Origin: an uncultured Granulosicoccaceae bacterium
GTDB taxonomy: Bacteria; Pseudomonadota; Gammaproteobacteria; Granulosicoccales; Granulosicoccaceae
Direction: 5' to 3'
DNA: 56,205 bases
Assembly: GCA_937998875.1 (NCBI GenBank)
Contig: CALLBO010000047.1
Span: 1 to 56,205, forward strand
Part shown: piece after piece, positions 10,301-19,090 of the stretch
How the letters are laid out: each line of letters begins with the position of its first letter
Position numbering within the stretch: position 1 is the stretch's first letter
Notes under the pieces: generated by a model
Told to the model about the DNA's origin: nothing
The model's input: the letters and a program-made list of their open reading frames with translations, nothing else
The model's database searches: none
Translations under genes and position numbers: made by a program

Positions 10301-11143
10301 ATCGAGCCCGTGGCGGGCTGCGATATCAGCGGCGAAGATGGCGCCACCTGCAGGGCCTGACTCCACGAGTCTGACCGGAAACTCTGCGGCGTTTTCAATT
10401 GACATAATGCCACCGCCGGAGTGCATTAAAAATACCGGGCAGTTTGCACCTTCAGAGGCGAGTCGTTGCTTAAGCCTGCCTAGATAAGACTTCATTAGTG
10501 GTTTAATGTAGGCGTTGGCAATAGTGGTGTTGAAGCGTTCGTACTCACGCATTTGTGGAGAGACTTCAGATGACAGTGAGACCATTGCATCAGGAAGTGT
10601 TTTTGTCAGTACCTCCGCGATCATCCGCTCATGTTTGTCATTCACATACGAGTGCAACAAACCAACTGCAATACTTTCATAGTTTGCGGCTTTAAGGTCT
10701 TTTGCGAGTGAGGCTATCGCTGCATGGTTTAGCGGCTTTAAAGTGTTGCCGTTTGCGTCGATCCGTTCCTCGATCACATAACGGCGATTGCGCGGCAGCA
10801 GCGGGTCGGGAAGGGTAAGGTTCAGGTCGTATTGTTCAAAGCGGCTTTCGGTTCGCATCTCGATAACATCGCGAAAACCCTCGGTAGTTATAAATGCTGT
10901 CTTGGCACCGCGGCGTTCAATCAGTGCATTGGTCGCCAGAGTTGTGCCGTGAATAATCTGGCTGATGACCGAAGCTTGCACACCCGCCTTTTTACAAACC
11001 TGGTGCATACCATCGATAATGGCATTCTCCGGAGCCGCGTAGGTGGTGAGTACTTTGGTTGAAAAACTGCCGCTACCTGTTTCCAGAACGACGTCTGTGA
11101 AAGTACCGCCGATATCGACGCCGAGTCGGGCTGATTGAGTCAT
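7343..11143 (-). CDS. Fused hydantoinase A/B (5-oxoprolinase or N-methylhydantoinase type)
   Basis: This 1266-residue protein fuses the two subunits of an ATP-dependent hydantoinase/oxoprolinase. The HyuA-like half (about 1-690) opens with the nucleotide-binding loop GVDIGGTFTDVVLE and contains MHSGGGIMS and SFDMGGTTAKICL. The HyuB-like half (about 715-1250) contains TNDPWEGTGHKHDITVVTP and SGGSGARPSLDGMSATAFPSG. The enzymes open five-membered lactam or imide rings using ATP. Candidate substrates are 5-oxoproline, N-methylhydantoin and hydantoins. The coupled sarcosine-oxidase-like gene slightly favours N-methylhydantoin, but no N-carbamoylsarcosine amidase is nearby. It is the first gene of the operon; the ATG at 11143 follows AGGA at seven bases. 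Confidence 0.93.
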   Translation of the reverse strand: MTQSARLGVDIGGTFTDVVLETGSGSFSTKVLTTYAAPENAIIDGMHQVCKKAGVQASVISQIIHGTTLATNALIERRGAKTAFITTEGFRDVIEMRTESRFEQYDLNLTLPDPLLPRNRRYVIEERIDANGNTLKPLNHAAIASLAKDLKAANYESIAVGLLHSYVNDKHERMIAEVLTKTLPDAMVSLSSEVSPQMREYERFNTTIANAYIKPLMKSYLGRLKQRLASEGANCPVFLMHSGGGIMSIENAAEFPVRLVESGPAGGAIFAADIAARHGLDKVLSFDMGGTTAKICLIKNETPKTARVFEVARTYRFKKGSGMPISIPVIDMVEIGAGGGSLAHVDAMGQIRVGPESAGSEPGPACYGRDGRKPAVTDADLVLGKLDPDNFAGGSIPLYAGKSSEALNSVIGSTLQMNDTEAAWGLAEVVDENMANAARVHAVENGEDLSEYTMIAFGGAAPLHASRLCDKLGVTRCLVPTGAGVGSAIGFLRAPFSFEENRSVFMRMSEFDPATVTKLFSEMEQEATRFVRQCDADAKILADHKVYMRYSGQGWEIPVDLTPAQAAAPDAETYLSLFEKEYENLFGRNVESMEVEVTVWSVNAYTQIKKAKQIAAPESLNQITGDNSRELFDPGVSKKIKATVVERDNLNSGDSVQGPAVITENETTVVVFGNREVISHADGTLDVREKPSAANKVAAQDVGQVAHQVMWNRLISVVEEQAQALVRTAFSTSVREAGDLSAGVYNSAGDILAQAVTGTPGHVNAMADAVGHFIRRIGKDNMLEGDVYITNDPWEGTGHKHDITVVTPSFHNAKLIGFFACTAHITDIGGRGFGADANDIHEEGLYIPIMKFADAGAVDETLVSIIRGNVREPDQLVGDIYALATCNEIGHRRLIEMITEFGLTDLGSISEFILTSSRRATLERINALKPGVAEGQMRIDGYSNPIDLKVKLTIEKDRIVSDWEGTSGLDKKGINVPLVYTKAYACYALKCAIAPDIPNNAASLAPFEIVAPENSIVNALPPAPVALRHVIGHMVPDTVYNALDKLLPGVVPAEGAGCLCNFQVSLRPRTDEPAPQDAVRSEVLTFNSGGSGARPSLDGMSATAFPSGVMTMPVEATEQVGPVIIWRKELRPDSGGAGQFRGGLGQYMDVGAREGHEFDISAMFDRVDHPALGRHGGKPGGATSIVRSDGENMTAKGKQFVPHGTHVVMAFPGGAGYGKPSKRDPDKIKRDIALGYITPEHAAEHYGLAAAEISDVLEKTKLGENL

Positions 11144-11381
11144 AAAAAATCCTGTATTTCCTTAATTTTACTGCCACAGATGTTGAATGTATACCTGATT
11201 CAGGAAGTGCTAGCCTCGTTTGTTATCACGATGAAATTTGGCAGGGTGTTGGCTCCTATAGTCGAGCTGGTGTGGTTCCACCTGTGGTGGTTGTGGCTGC
11301 TGTGCTGGACACGATTCGACCATTGCTGACGGGTTGATTCCGCTGTGTATGCAGGATGTAGCGCGTTTTTTTAAGAGGATA

Positions 11382-11640
11382 TCAAGTGGCGGCGTAGAGC
11401 AGCGAAATCGAGATGAGAGCACAGGCAAAGCTAATAGCCGTAAGATAGCTGCAATCGTTCCCGAAAGACGACAATGGCTGTGACTGTTGACAGCAAAACA
11501 ATACCAAAATTATTTAGCGGATAAACAATTGAGCTTTCCCATTCAGGCTGAGAAAGGGCTTTTAACAGAAAGTACACCGTACCGAGGTTTGCCAGTCCCA
11601 ATGCAACTCCGCTCATAAGAGACTTTGGAAAACCAAGCAT
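11382..11640 (-). pseudogene. Frameshifted C-terminal remnant of a DMT/EamA-type transporter
   Basis: The minus strand encodes hydrophobic helices typical of the end of a drug/metabolite transporter: SGVALGLANLGTVYFLLKAL, then SIVYPLNNFGIVLLSTVTAI and the FRERL signature. Reading stops at TAG 11431. A one-base shift just before it continues as AISFACALISISLLYAAT, a convincing last membrane helix, to a stop at 11382-11384. The open frame extends upstream to 11808, but that part (rich in His, Arg and Gln) does not look like a transporter, and no N-terminal half is present. A run of three CTTGC units at 11645-11660 marks the decayed upstream edge. This is a broken fragment, not a working gene. 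Confidence 0.65.
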
Positions 11641-11801
11641 GTCACCTTGCCTTGCCTTGCCTTGGCGGTCGTGGCGGTGAAAGGTTTGTTCAAGGACGTT
11701 CGGGACGACCCACTGGCGAAAGTAGCGAGCTGCTGGTGGCTTGCCGTCGTGGTTAAGTTTATGCTGCTGTAGAGAGACTATTGTCAACACAGGAGGATTC
11801 A

Positions 11802-13349
11802 ATGCCAATGCCTAATATCTTGTTAGTGATGGTTGATCAGCTAACTTCTTTTGTGCTTAACAGCTATGGCGGTTCTGTTTGCAAGACACCTAATATCGAT
11901 GCGCTGGCGGCACGTGGCACAGTGTTTGAGAATGCTTATTGTCCATACCCGCTTTGTGCACCATCGCGTTTCGGGATGATGTCAGGTCGGCTACCGTCCA
12001 GTATTGGCGCTTATGACAATGGAGCCGAGTTTCCTGCCGCGACGCCCACATTTGCACACTATCTGCGGTTACACGGCTACTACACCTGCATCTCCGGCAA
12101 AATGCATTTTGTCGGTCCTGATCAATACCACGGATATGAAGAGCGTTTAACCACGGAGATATATCCAGCGGATATGTCGTGGACACCCACTCCTGACTTC
12201 AGAGGTTTTAATAAAGATGAGGAACGTGAATATACCTTTGGTGTGTCTACCATTGATACTGTGAAGGATGCGGGGCCGGTTGCGCGGTCTATGCAAATTG
12301 ACTACGACGATGATGTTATACACCATGCGATTCGTGAGCTTTATACCCGTGCCAGAAGTCAGGATGAACGGCCATTTATGATGACCGTGTCGCTGACGCA
12401 GCCACACGATCCCTATGTGACCACAAGAGAGTTCTGGGACCTGTATGCAGATGAAGATATCGATCAGCCACAAGTGCCATTTGTGCCAGTAGAACAGCGA
12501 GACGCTCATAGTCAATCGCTGTACTACCACTACGGACAAGACAAATGCGAGTTAAGTGACAGAGAGTACCGAAATGCCCGCAGAGGCTACTATGGCATGA
12601 TTTCATTTATTGATGATCTCTTCGGCCGTTTAATGAAAGCGCTGGGAGACAGTGGTTACGCAAAAAATACGGTAGTGATGTTCTCGTCCGATCACGGAGA
12701 CATGATCGGCGAGCGAGGTATGTGGTTTAAGAAAACGTTGTTTAATCCTGCTATTCAGGTACCAATGATCATATCACATCCTTATTTATCGACCGATGAT
12801 GTGCCTGATCGCGTTAGCGCGCCTGTATCATTGCTGGATATTTTTCCAACCATGCTGGATCTGGCGCAGATTAACCTTGAAAAAGTGTCAACCGCTTTCG
12901 ATGGCAGAAGCCTGTTACCTGTTTTGCGCGGCGAGGATGTAGAGGGCCCTGTGTTTGCGGAGCATATTGATGGTGGTACTGAAGCACCACGTGTTTGTGT
13001 GCGTGATGGTGATTATAAGCTGGTGCTATCCCGTGCGTACCCGACGCAGCTTTTCAACCTTGCGGCAGATCCACTGGAACTCAGTAATCTGGCAGGTGAA
13101 AATCATCCTGAAGAAATGCGGCTTGGCAAGATTGCAGAAAACACATGGCCATTGGATACCCTGCTTGATGATGTTATTCGATCACAATCAGAGCGCAAGC
13201 TTGTAGATGCGGCCTTATCGGTTGGCCGGCCTGAGCAGTGGGATTTTGTACCAAGAGCATTGCAGCAGAATACCAATTATGTTCGCCGTGGTGATGCTTT
13301 TCCGGCTGTTGAGCGGCGGGGCTATTTGGCTTGCAGTGACGAGGAGTGA
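11802..13349 (+). CDS. betC: Choline-sulfatase-like sulfatase
   Basis: The 515-residue sulfatase starts at ATG 11802, six bases after AGGAGG; an in-frame TTG at 11781 is less likely. The formylglycine site is C52 in CPYPLCAPSR. Choline-sulfatase traits are strong: SGKMHFVGPDQYHGYEERL, TEIYPADMSWTP, the metal-site SSDHGDMIGERGMWFKK, and the C-terminal NYVRRG segment of the BetC family. BetC cleaves choline-O-sulfate to choline and sulfate in the cytosol, and no signal peptide is seen. No betA, betB or choline transporter genes lie in the window, so either choline is processed elsewhere or the substrate is a related sulfate ester. Maturation needs a formylglycine-generating enzyme encoded elsewhere. 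Confidence 0.85.
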   Translation: MPMPNILLVMVDQLTSFVLNSYGGSVCKTPNIDALAARGTVFENAYCPYPLCAPSRFGMMSGRLPSSIGAYDNGAEFPAATPTFAHYLRLHGYYTCISGKMHFVGPDQYHGYEERLTTEIYPADMSWTPTPDFRGFNKDEEREYTFGVSTIDTVKDAGPVARSMQIDYDDDVIHHAIRELYTRARSQDERPFMMTVSLTQPHDPYVTTREFWDLYADEDIDQPQVPFVPVEQRDAHSQSLYYHYGQDKCELSDREYRNARRGYYGMISFIDDLFGRLMKALGDSGYAKNTVVMFSSDHGDMIGERGMWFKKTLFNPAIQVPMIISHPYLSTDDVPDRVSAPVSLLDIFPTMLDLAQINLEKVSTAFDGRSLLPVLRGEDVEGPVFAEHIDGGTEAPRVCVRDGDYKLVLSRAYPTQLFNLAADPLELSNLAGENHPEEMRLGKIAENTWPLDTLLDDVIRSQSERKLVDAALSVGRPEQWDFVPRALQQNTNYVRRGDAFPAVERRGYLACSDEE

Positions 13350-13500
13350 GTGCCTGCAAAGTAACGTGGGTATGTAAGTAACACTAACCCGACGCATCAG
13401 CCTTTTCGTGAGGGAGTGAAAAGATCACTAGACCCGCAATAGTGCCATATAAAGACTGCAAACCCGCTTTAGGAACGTGATCGTTACGACACCACAAATT

Positions 13501-14649
13501 CTATCTTTGAGTGTATGCCAAATGAGTCTCTGACTCAGGCAGATCTATACCAAGGCCGGCACAATCTGATAGCTCAAACCATCCAGTGCTCTTTTTAACA
13601 GGCTGTAGCTTAAGATCGTCAAAGAACACCTGGTGCAGGTAGTGATACTCTACATGCACAACCTCATTGCACACTGCAGAATAGTGAGCTGCTGCCAGTA
13701 AAGCAACAGCGGTAGATGAAACCTCCAGTGAAAGATGTATATTCGGGTTACCGGTCTGTGTTATTTGTTCGCTCAGTTGCATCAAACGACTTAGTCCGCC
13801 ACAGGCAATGGGGGCTGTCTGCAGATATTTAACTGCACCTGTATGAATGAGCTGCTGATGTATTTCTGAGCGGTACTCCGCTTCGGTCGCCATAACCGGC
13901 ACTCCGGCATCGCGCAGTGTTTTCATACCAGGGAGATCATCCGCACTGACTGGTGACTGAAAAGCTTCTATACGATCAGCGGGCAGTGCGTTGTACAGCT
14001 GCAGTGCCTCCGATACTGTATAACTATAGACGCCATCAATAATAAGTTTAAAGGACTGTTCCAGGTTGGAGAGTACTGCATTGATGCGCTCCAGATCTTT
14101 CTCAATTGATAGTCCACCAGTTTTCATCTTAACGATTTCAAAGCCGGCTGAATTCATTGATGTCATTTCAGCGACAAGATCATCCGTTGTTTTGGTTTCC
14201 CCGTAAAGGCCGCCGCTTGCGTAAAGATAAACGCTGCTGCTTGACTTTGAGGCTTGTGGTACGTGTTTTTGTAGATACTTCCATAACGGTAAGCCTGCCT
14301 CGCGGCTGCGTAAATCCCACAGAGCGATATCAACACCGGACCAGGCGCTCGCAAGCAACCCGTGCCTTGCTGTTAGTGTGGCTCTGGACAGAAGGCCTTT
14401 GTACAGAGCTCCACAATCATTGGTAGTTAAGCCGACAATATGTGGAAATATTTCTGTCTTGAGGAATGCTACTAATACGTCAGGCGTGGTATCAAAACAC
14501 CAGCATTCACCCAGGCCGGTAATGCCATCCGGGTTTTCAATGGTGATAAATACCGCATACTTTTTTGTCCATGTGATTGCTGGGTTCCAGACCTTGCCAC
14601 CCAGATCGTTGCAGTGGGTATGCACACTGATGGCCGTTATCAATGACAT
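13501..14649 (-). CDS. Enolase-superfamily enzyme (mandelate racemase/muconate-lactonizing type)
   Basis: This 382-residue protein has the capping domain (1-130) and a barrel domain with the superfamily residues. The KxK pair is K174-M-K176 (EIVKMKTGG), and the metal ligands are D205 (IIDGVYSY), E228 (IEAFQSP) and E256 (MATEAEYR). The chemistry is proton abstraction next to a carboxylate, giving racemisation, dehydration or cycloisomerisation; the exact reaction is not readable. It ends the aap transporter operon, three bases after a small ORF, so its substrate is probably what the transporter imports, perhaps an unusual amino acid or acylated amino acid. No Shine-Dalgarno is visible, which suggests coupled translation. 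Confidence 0.9.
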   Translation of the reverse strand: MSLITAISVHTHCNDLGGKVWNPAITWTKKYAVFITIENPDGITGLGECWCFDTTPDVLVAFLKTEIFPHIVGLTTNDCGALYKGLLSRATLTARHGLLASAWSGVDIALWDLRSREAGLPLWKYLQKHVPQASKSSSSVYLYASGGLYGETKTTDDLVAEMTSMNSAGFEIVKMKTGGLSIEKDLERINAVLSNLEQSFKLIIDGVYSYTVSEALQLYNALPADRIEAFQSPVSADDLPGMKTLRDAGVPVMATEAEYRSEIHQQLIHTGAVKYLQTAPIACGGLSRLMQLSEQITQTGNPNIHLSLEVSSTAVALLAAAHYSAVCNEVVHVEYHYLHQVFFDDLKLQPVKKSTGWFELSDCAGLGIDLPESETHLAYTQR

Positions 14650-14652
14650 GGG

Positions 14653-14838
14653 TTATTCGCTAGAGGGCTGTGCGGGAAATTCGGTAACAAACTTTTCACA
14701 ACCACAGTCGGCTGAGCTTGCGCAAAAAAATGCAGGCATAGCAGGGTCTACGTCGAATCCAAGCTTTAGTAACAATGGTAACGCAGCTATGGCGGCTGTG
14801 GCTTCGAGGCGTGTTACCGGACTTTCCCAACACCCCAC
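14653..14838 (-). CDS. Possible 61-residue Cys-containing protein in the aap operon
   Basis: A 61-codon ORF starts at GTG 14838 in a one-base overlap with the TAG stop of the ATPase gene (TAGTG) and ends three bases before the ATG of the enolase-like gene. It therefore fills exactly the only gap in an otherwise tightly packed operon. It has a hydrophobic stretch (TAAIAALPLLLKLGF) followed by a cysteine group (FFCASSADCGCEKF), plus a Cys near the N-terminus. No family is recognised, and the cysteines could bind a metal. The placement supports a real gene. Against this are the short length, the GTG start and the lack of a strong ribosome site. Confidence 0.45.
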   Translation of the reverse strand: MGCWESPVTRLEATAAIAALPLLLKLGFDVDPAMPAFFCASSADCGCEKFVTEFPAQPSSE

Positions 14839-15614
14839 TAGTGCTGAAGTATCTGGCTAAGAAACAGGTGGGTGCGTTCATTGATCGGGTTGTCGAAGAA
14901 TTCCTGCGGGGTATTCTGTTCGACAATCTCACCTTCGTCCATGAATATCACCCGGTCTGCTACTCGTCTTGCAAACCCCATTTCATGTGTCACGCAGACC
15001 ATGGTCATGCCCTCTTCGGCAAGAGCAACCATGACATCCAGTACTTCTGAAATCATCTCTGGGTCAAGTGCTGAAGTTGGCTCATCAAACAAAAGAATCT
15101 TTGGGTTCATGCAGAGCGAACGTGCGATGGCGACGCGCTGTTGCTGGCCACCTGATAACTCTCCAGGATATTTGACTGCTTGCTCGGGTATACGAACCTT
15201 TTCCAGAAACTGCATAGCAATGGCTTCCGCTTTCCTACGCGATTTTTTTCGTACCAGTGTTAAAGCCAGTGTACAGTTCTCAAGCACTGTCATATGCGGG
15301 AATAAATTGAACTGTTGAAACACCATGCCGACTTCACGTCTGATCTCGTCAATGTTGGCCACTTTATCGTTAAGTTCTGTGCCAAGCACATTGATTGTAC
15401 CGCGCTGATGATCTTCCAGTTTACAGATGCATCGGATTAAGGTTGACTTGCCAGAACCGGACGGACCGCAAACCACCACCTTTTCACCATCATCTACTTG
15501 TAGATTAATGTCTTTAAGCACGTGAAAGTCGTCAAACCACTTGTTTACTGCAGTCATGGTTACTGCCGGGGTGCCGGATGCCATTCCATTCTCCGTGTCA
15601 AATTTCTCAACCAT
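14838..15614 (-). CDS. aapP: Amino-acid ABC transporter ATP-binding protein
   Basis: This 258-residue ATPase belongs to the polar amino-acid (GlnQ/AapP) class. It has Walker A (GPSGSGKST), the Q-loop ([16 protein letters not shown]), the ABC signature (LSGGQQQR), Walker B ([13 protein letters not shown]) and the H-loop (VCVTHEM). It powers import of amino acids from the inner face of the membrane. The start at 15614 overlaps the end of the upstream permease gene by eight bases, and its stop overlaps a possible small gene. The N-terminus is slightly extended before TMTAVNKWF, as is common in AapP. Confidence 0.95.
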   Translation of the reverse strand: MVEKFDTENGMASGTPAVTMTAVNKWFDDFHVLKDINLQVDDGEKVVVCGPSGSGKSTLIRCICKLEDHQRGTINVLGTELNDKVANIDEIRREVGMVFQQFNLFPHMTVLENCTLALTLVRKKSRRKAEAIAMQFLEKVRIPEQAVKYPGELSGGQQQRVAIARSLCMNPKILLFDEPTSALDPEMISEVLDVMVALAEEGMTMVCVTHEMGFARRVADRVIFMDEGEIVEQNTPQEFFDNPINERTHLFLSQILQH

Positions 15615-16692
15615 GTCCTACTCTCAACTTTCTTTCCAGGTATGCGCCGTATCTGGACAGGGAAAATACAAATATAAAATAGATAGCACCAATAAATACG
15701 TAGACTTCAATGTAGTGCACGGTCCATTTGCCAGTGCCAAATGCTGCCGAACCCGATGCCAGGATCTCGAAAAACCCGACTATCGTAACAATAGAGGTCT
15801 CTTTGAAAGTTATAACAAACTGATTAACGATCGCAGGGAGGGAGTTACGAAATGCCTGCGGTAGCTGTATTCGTGCAACTCGATGCCAGTATTTCAAACC
15901 CAGCGTTAACCCTGCTTCATCCTGCCCCGGTGGTATGGCCTGTAAGCCGGCTCTGATGTTTTCAGCCTGATAGGCTGCAAAGAAAAGCGCAAAGCCAAAA
16001 ATCACCCTGTACAGCTTGTCTCCCTGCAGCCACCCGGGAAGTACAAACGGCGTAATGACGGCCGCGGTGAACAGGATAGTTAACAACGGCAATGATCTAA
16101 AAAAATCGATAAACAATCCGAACAATTTGGCGATAACCGGCAACTTGGATCTTCGCCCCAGTGCCAAAAGGATGGATAATGGCATGCCAATGATTGATAC
16201 GGCTGCGAAGATAAAGATGGTTAACGCCAGTCCACCCCAGCGTTCAGGTGTAATAACACTAAGGCCAAACAATCCACCGTGCATCAATATATAAAATATA
16301 GAAAACCCGATAAGCCATAGTGCACTGAGTCTAATAGCTGTCCAGAACCAGGGGACGCATGAAGCAACGATAGTTGCTATCATTACCGCGCAGGCGAGCG
16401 TTGATCGCCAATGTTCCTCAAAAGGGAATAAGCCGAAGAATATTATTCGATGCCTCGCATCTATCACTGACCAGCAAGCACCGCTGGCTTCTTTACAGAG
16501 GGGTTCATCCTCTGCGCGCCAGATACTGGATAAAAACGCCCAGTCGATAAACCAATAGATTAAGAGGGCAAACAGAGCCGCACAAATCAACGTCAGAACG
16601 AAGTCAAACGGTGTAGCAAATAGACTGTTTTTCAGTCTCTGAGAGAATGAAATCTGCGGTGGTAATTGATAGGTGGTCTTGGTATTGGTCAT
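15607..16692 (-). CDS. aapM: Amino-acid ABC transporter permease (AapM-like)
   Basis: A 361-residue membrane protein with about eight hydrophobic segments. An N-terminal helix lies near residues 30-55, others at 100-150, and the permease core at 170-350. The core carries the EAA-type cytoplasmic loop that contacts the ATPase ([30 protein letters not shown]). The size and the long N-terminal extension before the core are typical of AapM rather than HisM. It forms a heterodimer with the product of the upstream aapQ-like gene, which ends four bases before it. Confidence 0.93.
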   Translation of the reverse strand: MTNTKTTYQLPPQISFSQRLKNSLFATPFDFVLTLICAALFALLIYWFIDWAFLSSIWRAEDEPLCKEASGACWSVIDARHRIIFFGLFPFEEHWRSTLACAVMIATIVASCVPWFWTAIRLSALWLIGFSIFYILMHGGLFGLSVITPERWGGLALTIFIFAAVSIIGMPLSILLALGRRSKLPVIAKLFGLFIDFFRSLPLLTILFTAAVITPFVLPGWLQGDKLYRVIFGFALFFAAYQAENIRAGLQAIPPGQDEAGLTLGLKYWHRVARIQLPQAFRNSLPAIVNQFVITFKETSIVTIVGFFEILASGSAAFGTGKWTVHYIEVYVFIGAIYFIFVFSLSRYGAYLERKLRVGHG

Positions 16693-16696
16693 GAGA

Positions 16697-17854
16697 TCAA
16701 CTTTTCACCTCATAACCTTTCAGCGCTATTTTTTTATTGATTGAGTTCATTACAAACGCAATCGATAAATTTATCAGCAAAAAGCCGCCCATCAGTATTG
16801 CGAGTAATTCCAGTGTCTGGCCGCTTTGGTTGATCGATGTAGAGATAATCATGAAAAGGTCAGAAAATCCGACAACTATGCCAATGGTTGTCGCTTTCAT
16901 TAACTGAACATACTGATTGGTAAGAGACGGCAAAACCGCTCTAATAGCCAAAGGTAATCGGATTCGGGAGAAAATATGCCGCGGTTTGAGCCCGTTGACA
17001 AAGCCCGCCTCTATTTGACCTTTAGGCACAGACATAAGGCCTGATCTGACAACTTCTCCGATATACGCACCACCGTACAGTGCTATCGCAATCACCAGCG
17101 CCGAAAGCTCAGGTGGCATTCGCATACCGCCTCTAAAGTTTAAGCCTTTGAGTGCTGGCATATTTAGCAACGGTGTGTCCGGTGTTCGTGCCAGGTAGCC
17201 GATAACTACCATGATTACCGGCAACAGTATCCAGCCAATTCGTTTAATAACGTGGTAGTTAGTCGAGTGATTCATGCGCTCTCGTAGCCAGGGTAGAAAA
17301 AAAAGCCAGGCTACAAAAAGCAAAATCATTAAGGCGACCGACCACAGCGCAATATTCAGGACCGGAAAATACAAACCCCGGCCGCTTAGAAATACAGTAT
17401 CTCCTAGTGACAGTGCTGCTTTTGGTCTGGGTAAGTGTGAAACAATTGCGTACCAGAAGATGCCTTGAAGTATCAGTGGTACGTTTCTGAATATTTCGAC
17501 GTACACGGTGCCCAATAATGAGAACAATGCGTTCTTTGATGTTCTTATGAGACCGATAACGATGCCAATAATGGTTGCGAGAGAAATACCCAGAAAGCCC
17601 AGTAGCAGGGTATTCAGGAAACCAATCAGAATGGTTTTTTTATAAGGGTCACTGATGGAGTAGGGCAATACCGAAAAAGAGAAGTCCCAACCGGTAGCGC
17701 GCTCTAGAAAACCGAAGCCAGTGGTCAGGCTTTGTGCCTCAAGTGACGCGCGGGTGTTCATCACCATTGTGACAAGCAGCGCTGCAACTACGGATAACAC
17801 GAGGGCCTGAAAAAAAATTTCCCTGAACTTTTGGCTGCCTAAAATGCTACCCAT
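16697..17854 (-). CDS. aapQ: Amino-acid ABC transporter permease (AapQ-like)
   Basis: The 385-residue inner-membrane protein has a first helix at about residues 15-35 and the permease core split by a long insertion. The EAA loop is near residue 285 (KGQIEAGFVNGLKPRHIFSRIRLPLAIRAVLPS). Size and layout fit AapQ of the general L-amino-acid transporter. The gene lies 186 bases after the binding-protein gene. That gap contains a hairpin at 17980-18013 that may reduce permease synthesis relative to the binding protein. The ATG at 17854 follows a region without a strong Shine-Dalgarno. Confidence 0.93.
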   Translation of the reverse strand: MGSILGSQKFREIFFQALVLSVVAALLVTMVMNTRASLEAQSLTTGFGFLERATGWDFSFSVLPYSISDPYKKTILIGFLNTLLLGFLGISLATIIGIVIGLIRTSKNALFSLLGTVYVEIFRNVPLILQGIFWYAIVSHLPRPKAALSLGDTVFLSGRGLYFPVLNIALWSVALMILLFVAWLFFLPWLRERMNHSTNYHVIKRIGWILLPVIMVVIGYLARTPDTPLLNMPALKGLNFRGGMRMPPELSALVIAIALYGGAYIGEVVRSGLMSVPKGQIEAGFVNGLKPRHIFSRIRLPLAIRAVLPSLTNQYVQLMKATTIGIVVGFSDLFMIISTSINQSGQTLELLAILMGGFLLINLSIAFVMNSINKKIALKGYEVKS

Positions 17855-17979
17855 TGTGTGTGTTGCCCGGGGGTGTACTGCCCAGGTATGTGTTCGTTTC
17901 GGGCATTTGTTCGAATTGTGTTGTAAAGAGAATTGTTGTAATTATTATTGAGATATCTAAAATTATGCGAACTTCCGGG

Positions 17980-18013
17980 GGAGACTGTCCGGTGCTACGA
18001 CTGGACAGCTTCC
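17980..18013 (-). promoter_or_regulatory. Intercistronic hairpin between aapJ and aapQ
   Basis: Ten of eleven positions pair between 17980-17990 and 18003-18013: CTGTCC with GGACAG perfectly, then one A/C mismatch, then GGAG with TTCC including one G-T. The loop is 12 bases. No T run follows on the minus strand, so it looks like an mRNA-stabilising or processing hairpin after the binding-protein cistron rather than a full terminator. Confidence 0.45.
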
Positions 18014-18040
18014 GACAGCGCGAATTAGCTCTGGTGTTGA

Positions 18041-19090
18041 TTAATCGAGAATCATTGGAACGATCACACCACCGTCGCTCCACAGAGCATTCAAACCTCG
18101 GTCAAGCTTGTACACAGAACCGGCTCCGATATTCCGATCAAAGATTTCAGCGGAGTTACCAACCTGTTTAATGACGTTATAAGCCCAGTCATCGCTTAAG
18201 CCCAGCCGCTCACCAATACCTGGAGAAACACCTAAGAGTGTTTCAACCGTGCTATCAGCAGGATTGGCTTTGTGTTCATCAACATTGGCAGACGTAATGC
18301 CGTTTGCTTCAGCAATCCAGGTGGCAGCAAACATCCAGTTAACGATATCAACCCAGTTATCATCACCTTGTCGCATTGCGGCAGACTCAGGTTCAAGTGC
18401 AAGTGCGACATCCATCATGGCATGATCATCCGGATTCTCTGCGCTCTGACGTGTCACTGCAAGGTTAGGGCCCCAGCCAACGAGGCTGTCACAACGACCG
18501 GCAAAGTAAGCTTCGCGGGTTTCTTCACTCTTCTCAAAGGTGATCATCTCGATGTTGATGCCACGGCTTTTGAAAAAGTTCGCCGCGAGACGTTCTGTTG
18601 ATGTACCGGCGTTTGCGCATAGTGATCCACCCTCAAGAGTTTCCGGCGCGGTACTGCCTAACTCTTTAGGCATCATCACATTGGTTGCTCCAACAAAGTA
18701 AGGGACTGAAAACTGAATGCCCAACTCTGTGTCACGACCCATTGTCCAGCCGGTAGCTTTAATAATGACGTCTACGTCACCAGACTGAAGCGATGGGAAG
18801 CGTTGTGCCCAGCTGATCGGTACAACCTTGAGGTTTTCATCTGAACCCAGGACAGCTACTGCTAGTGCACGGCAGTAGTCGATATCGTAGCCACTCCACT
18901 TATTGTCATCTGTTACCTGTACAAATGGTGGAAAACTACCGTTGTGACCGGAGCACAGTAAACTGCCACGATCCGTTACGGCTTTCAGTGTGTCTCCATT
19001 TTCGGCTGATGCGGAAGTTGAAGCGAGAGTTAGTGCGGCAAAACAGCCGGCAATAACGGTTGGAATAAAGCGGTTTTTTAAGTTGGACAT
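18041..19090 (-). CDS. aapJ: General L-amino-acid ABC transporter, periplasmic binding protein
   Basis: The 349-residue protein begins with a clear signal peptide (FIPTVIAGCFAALTLAS, cleavage near SASA-EN). The mature part matches AapJ: SLLCSGHNGSFPPFV, GYDIDYCRALAVAVLG, VPISWAQRFPSLQSGDVDV, and the C-terminal NWMFAATWIAEANGITSANV. AapJ captures a broad range of L-amino acids in the periplasm for the AapQM channel. It is the first gene of the aapJ-Q-M-P/enolase operon. The start ATG has AGAGAGGAACGTTA upstream (GAGG). The real substrate may be narrower than in rhizobial AapJ, given the enolase partner. Confidence 0.95.
   Translation of the reverse strand: MSNLKNRFIPTVIAGCFAALTLASTSASAENGDTLKAVTDRGSLLCSGHNGSFPPFVQVTDDNKWSGYDIDYCRALAVAVLGSDENLKVVPISWAQRFPSLQSGDVDVIIKATGWTMGRDTELGIQFSVPYFVGATNVMMPKELGSTAPETLEGGSLCANAGTSTERLAANFFKSRGINIEMITFEKSEETREAYFAGRCDSLVGWGPNLAVTRQSAENPDDHAMMDVALALEPESAAMRQGDDNWVDIVNWMFAATWIAEANGITSANVDEHKANPADSTVETLLGVSPGIGERLGLSDDWAYNVIKQVGNSAEIFDRNIGAGSVYKLDRGLNALWSDGGVIVPMILD

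Noticed and set aside
11210..11428. 72-codon ORF antisense to the gap next to the transporter remnant
   Set aside because: Low-complexity proline/glutamine composition, and it overlaps the better-supported frameshifted helix of the transporter remnant.
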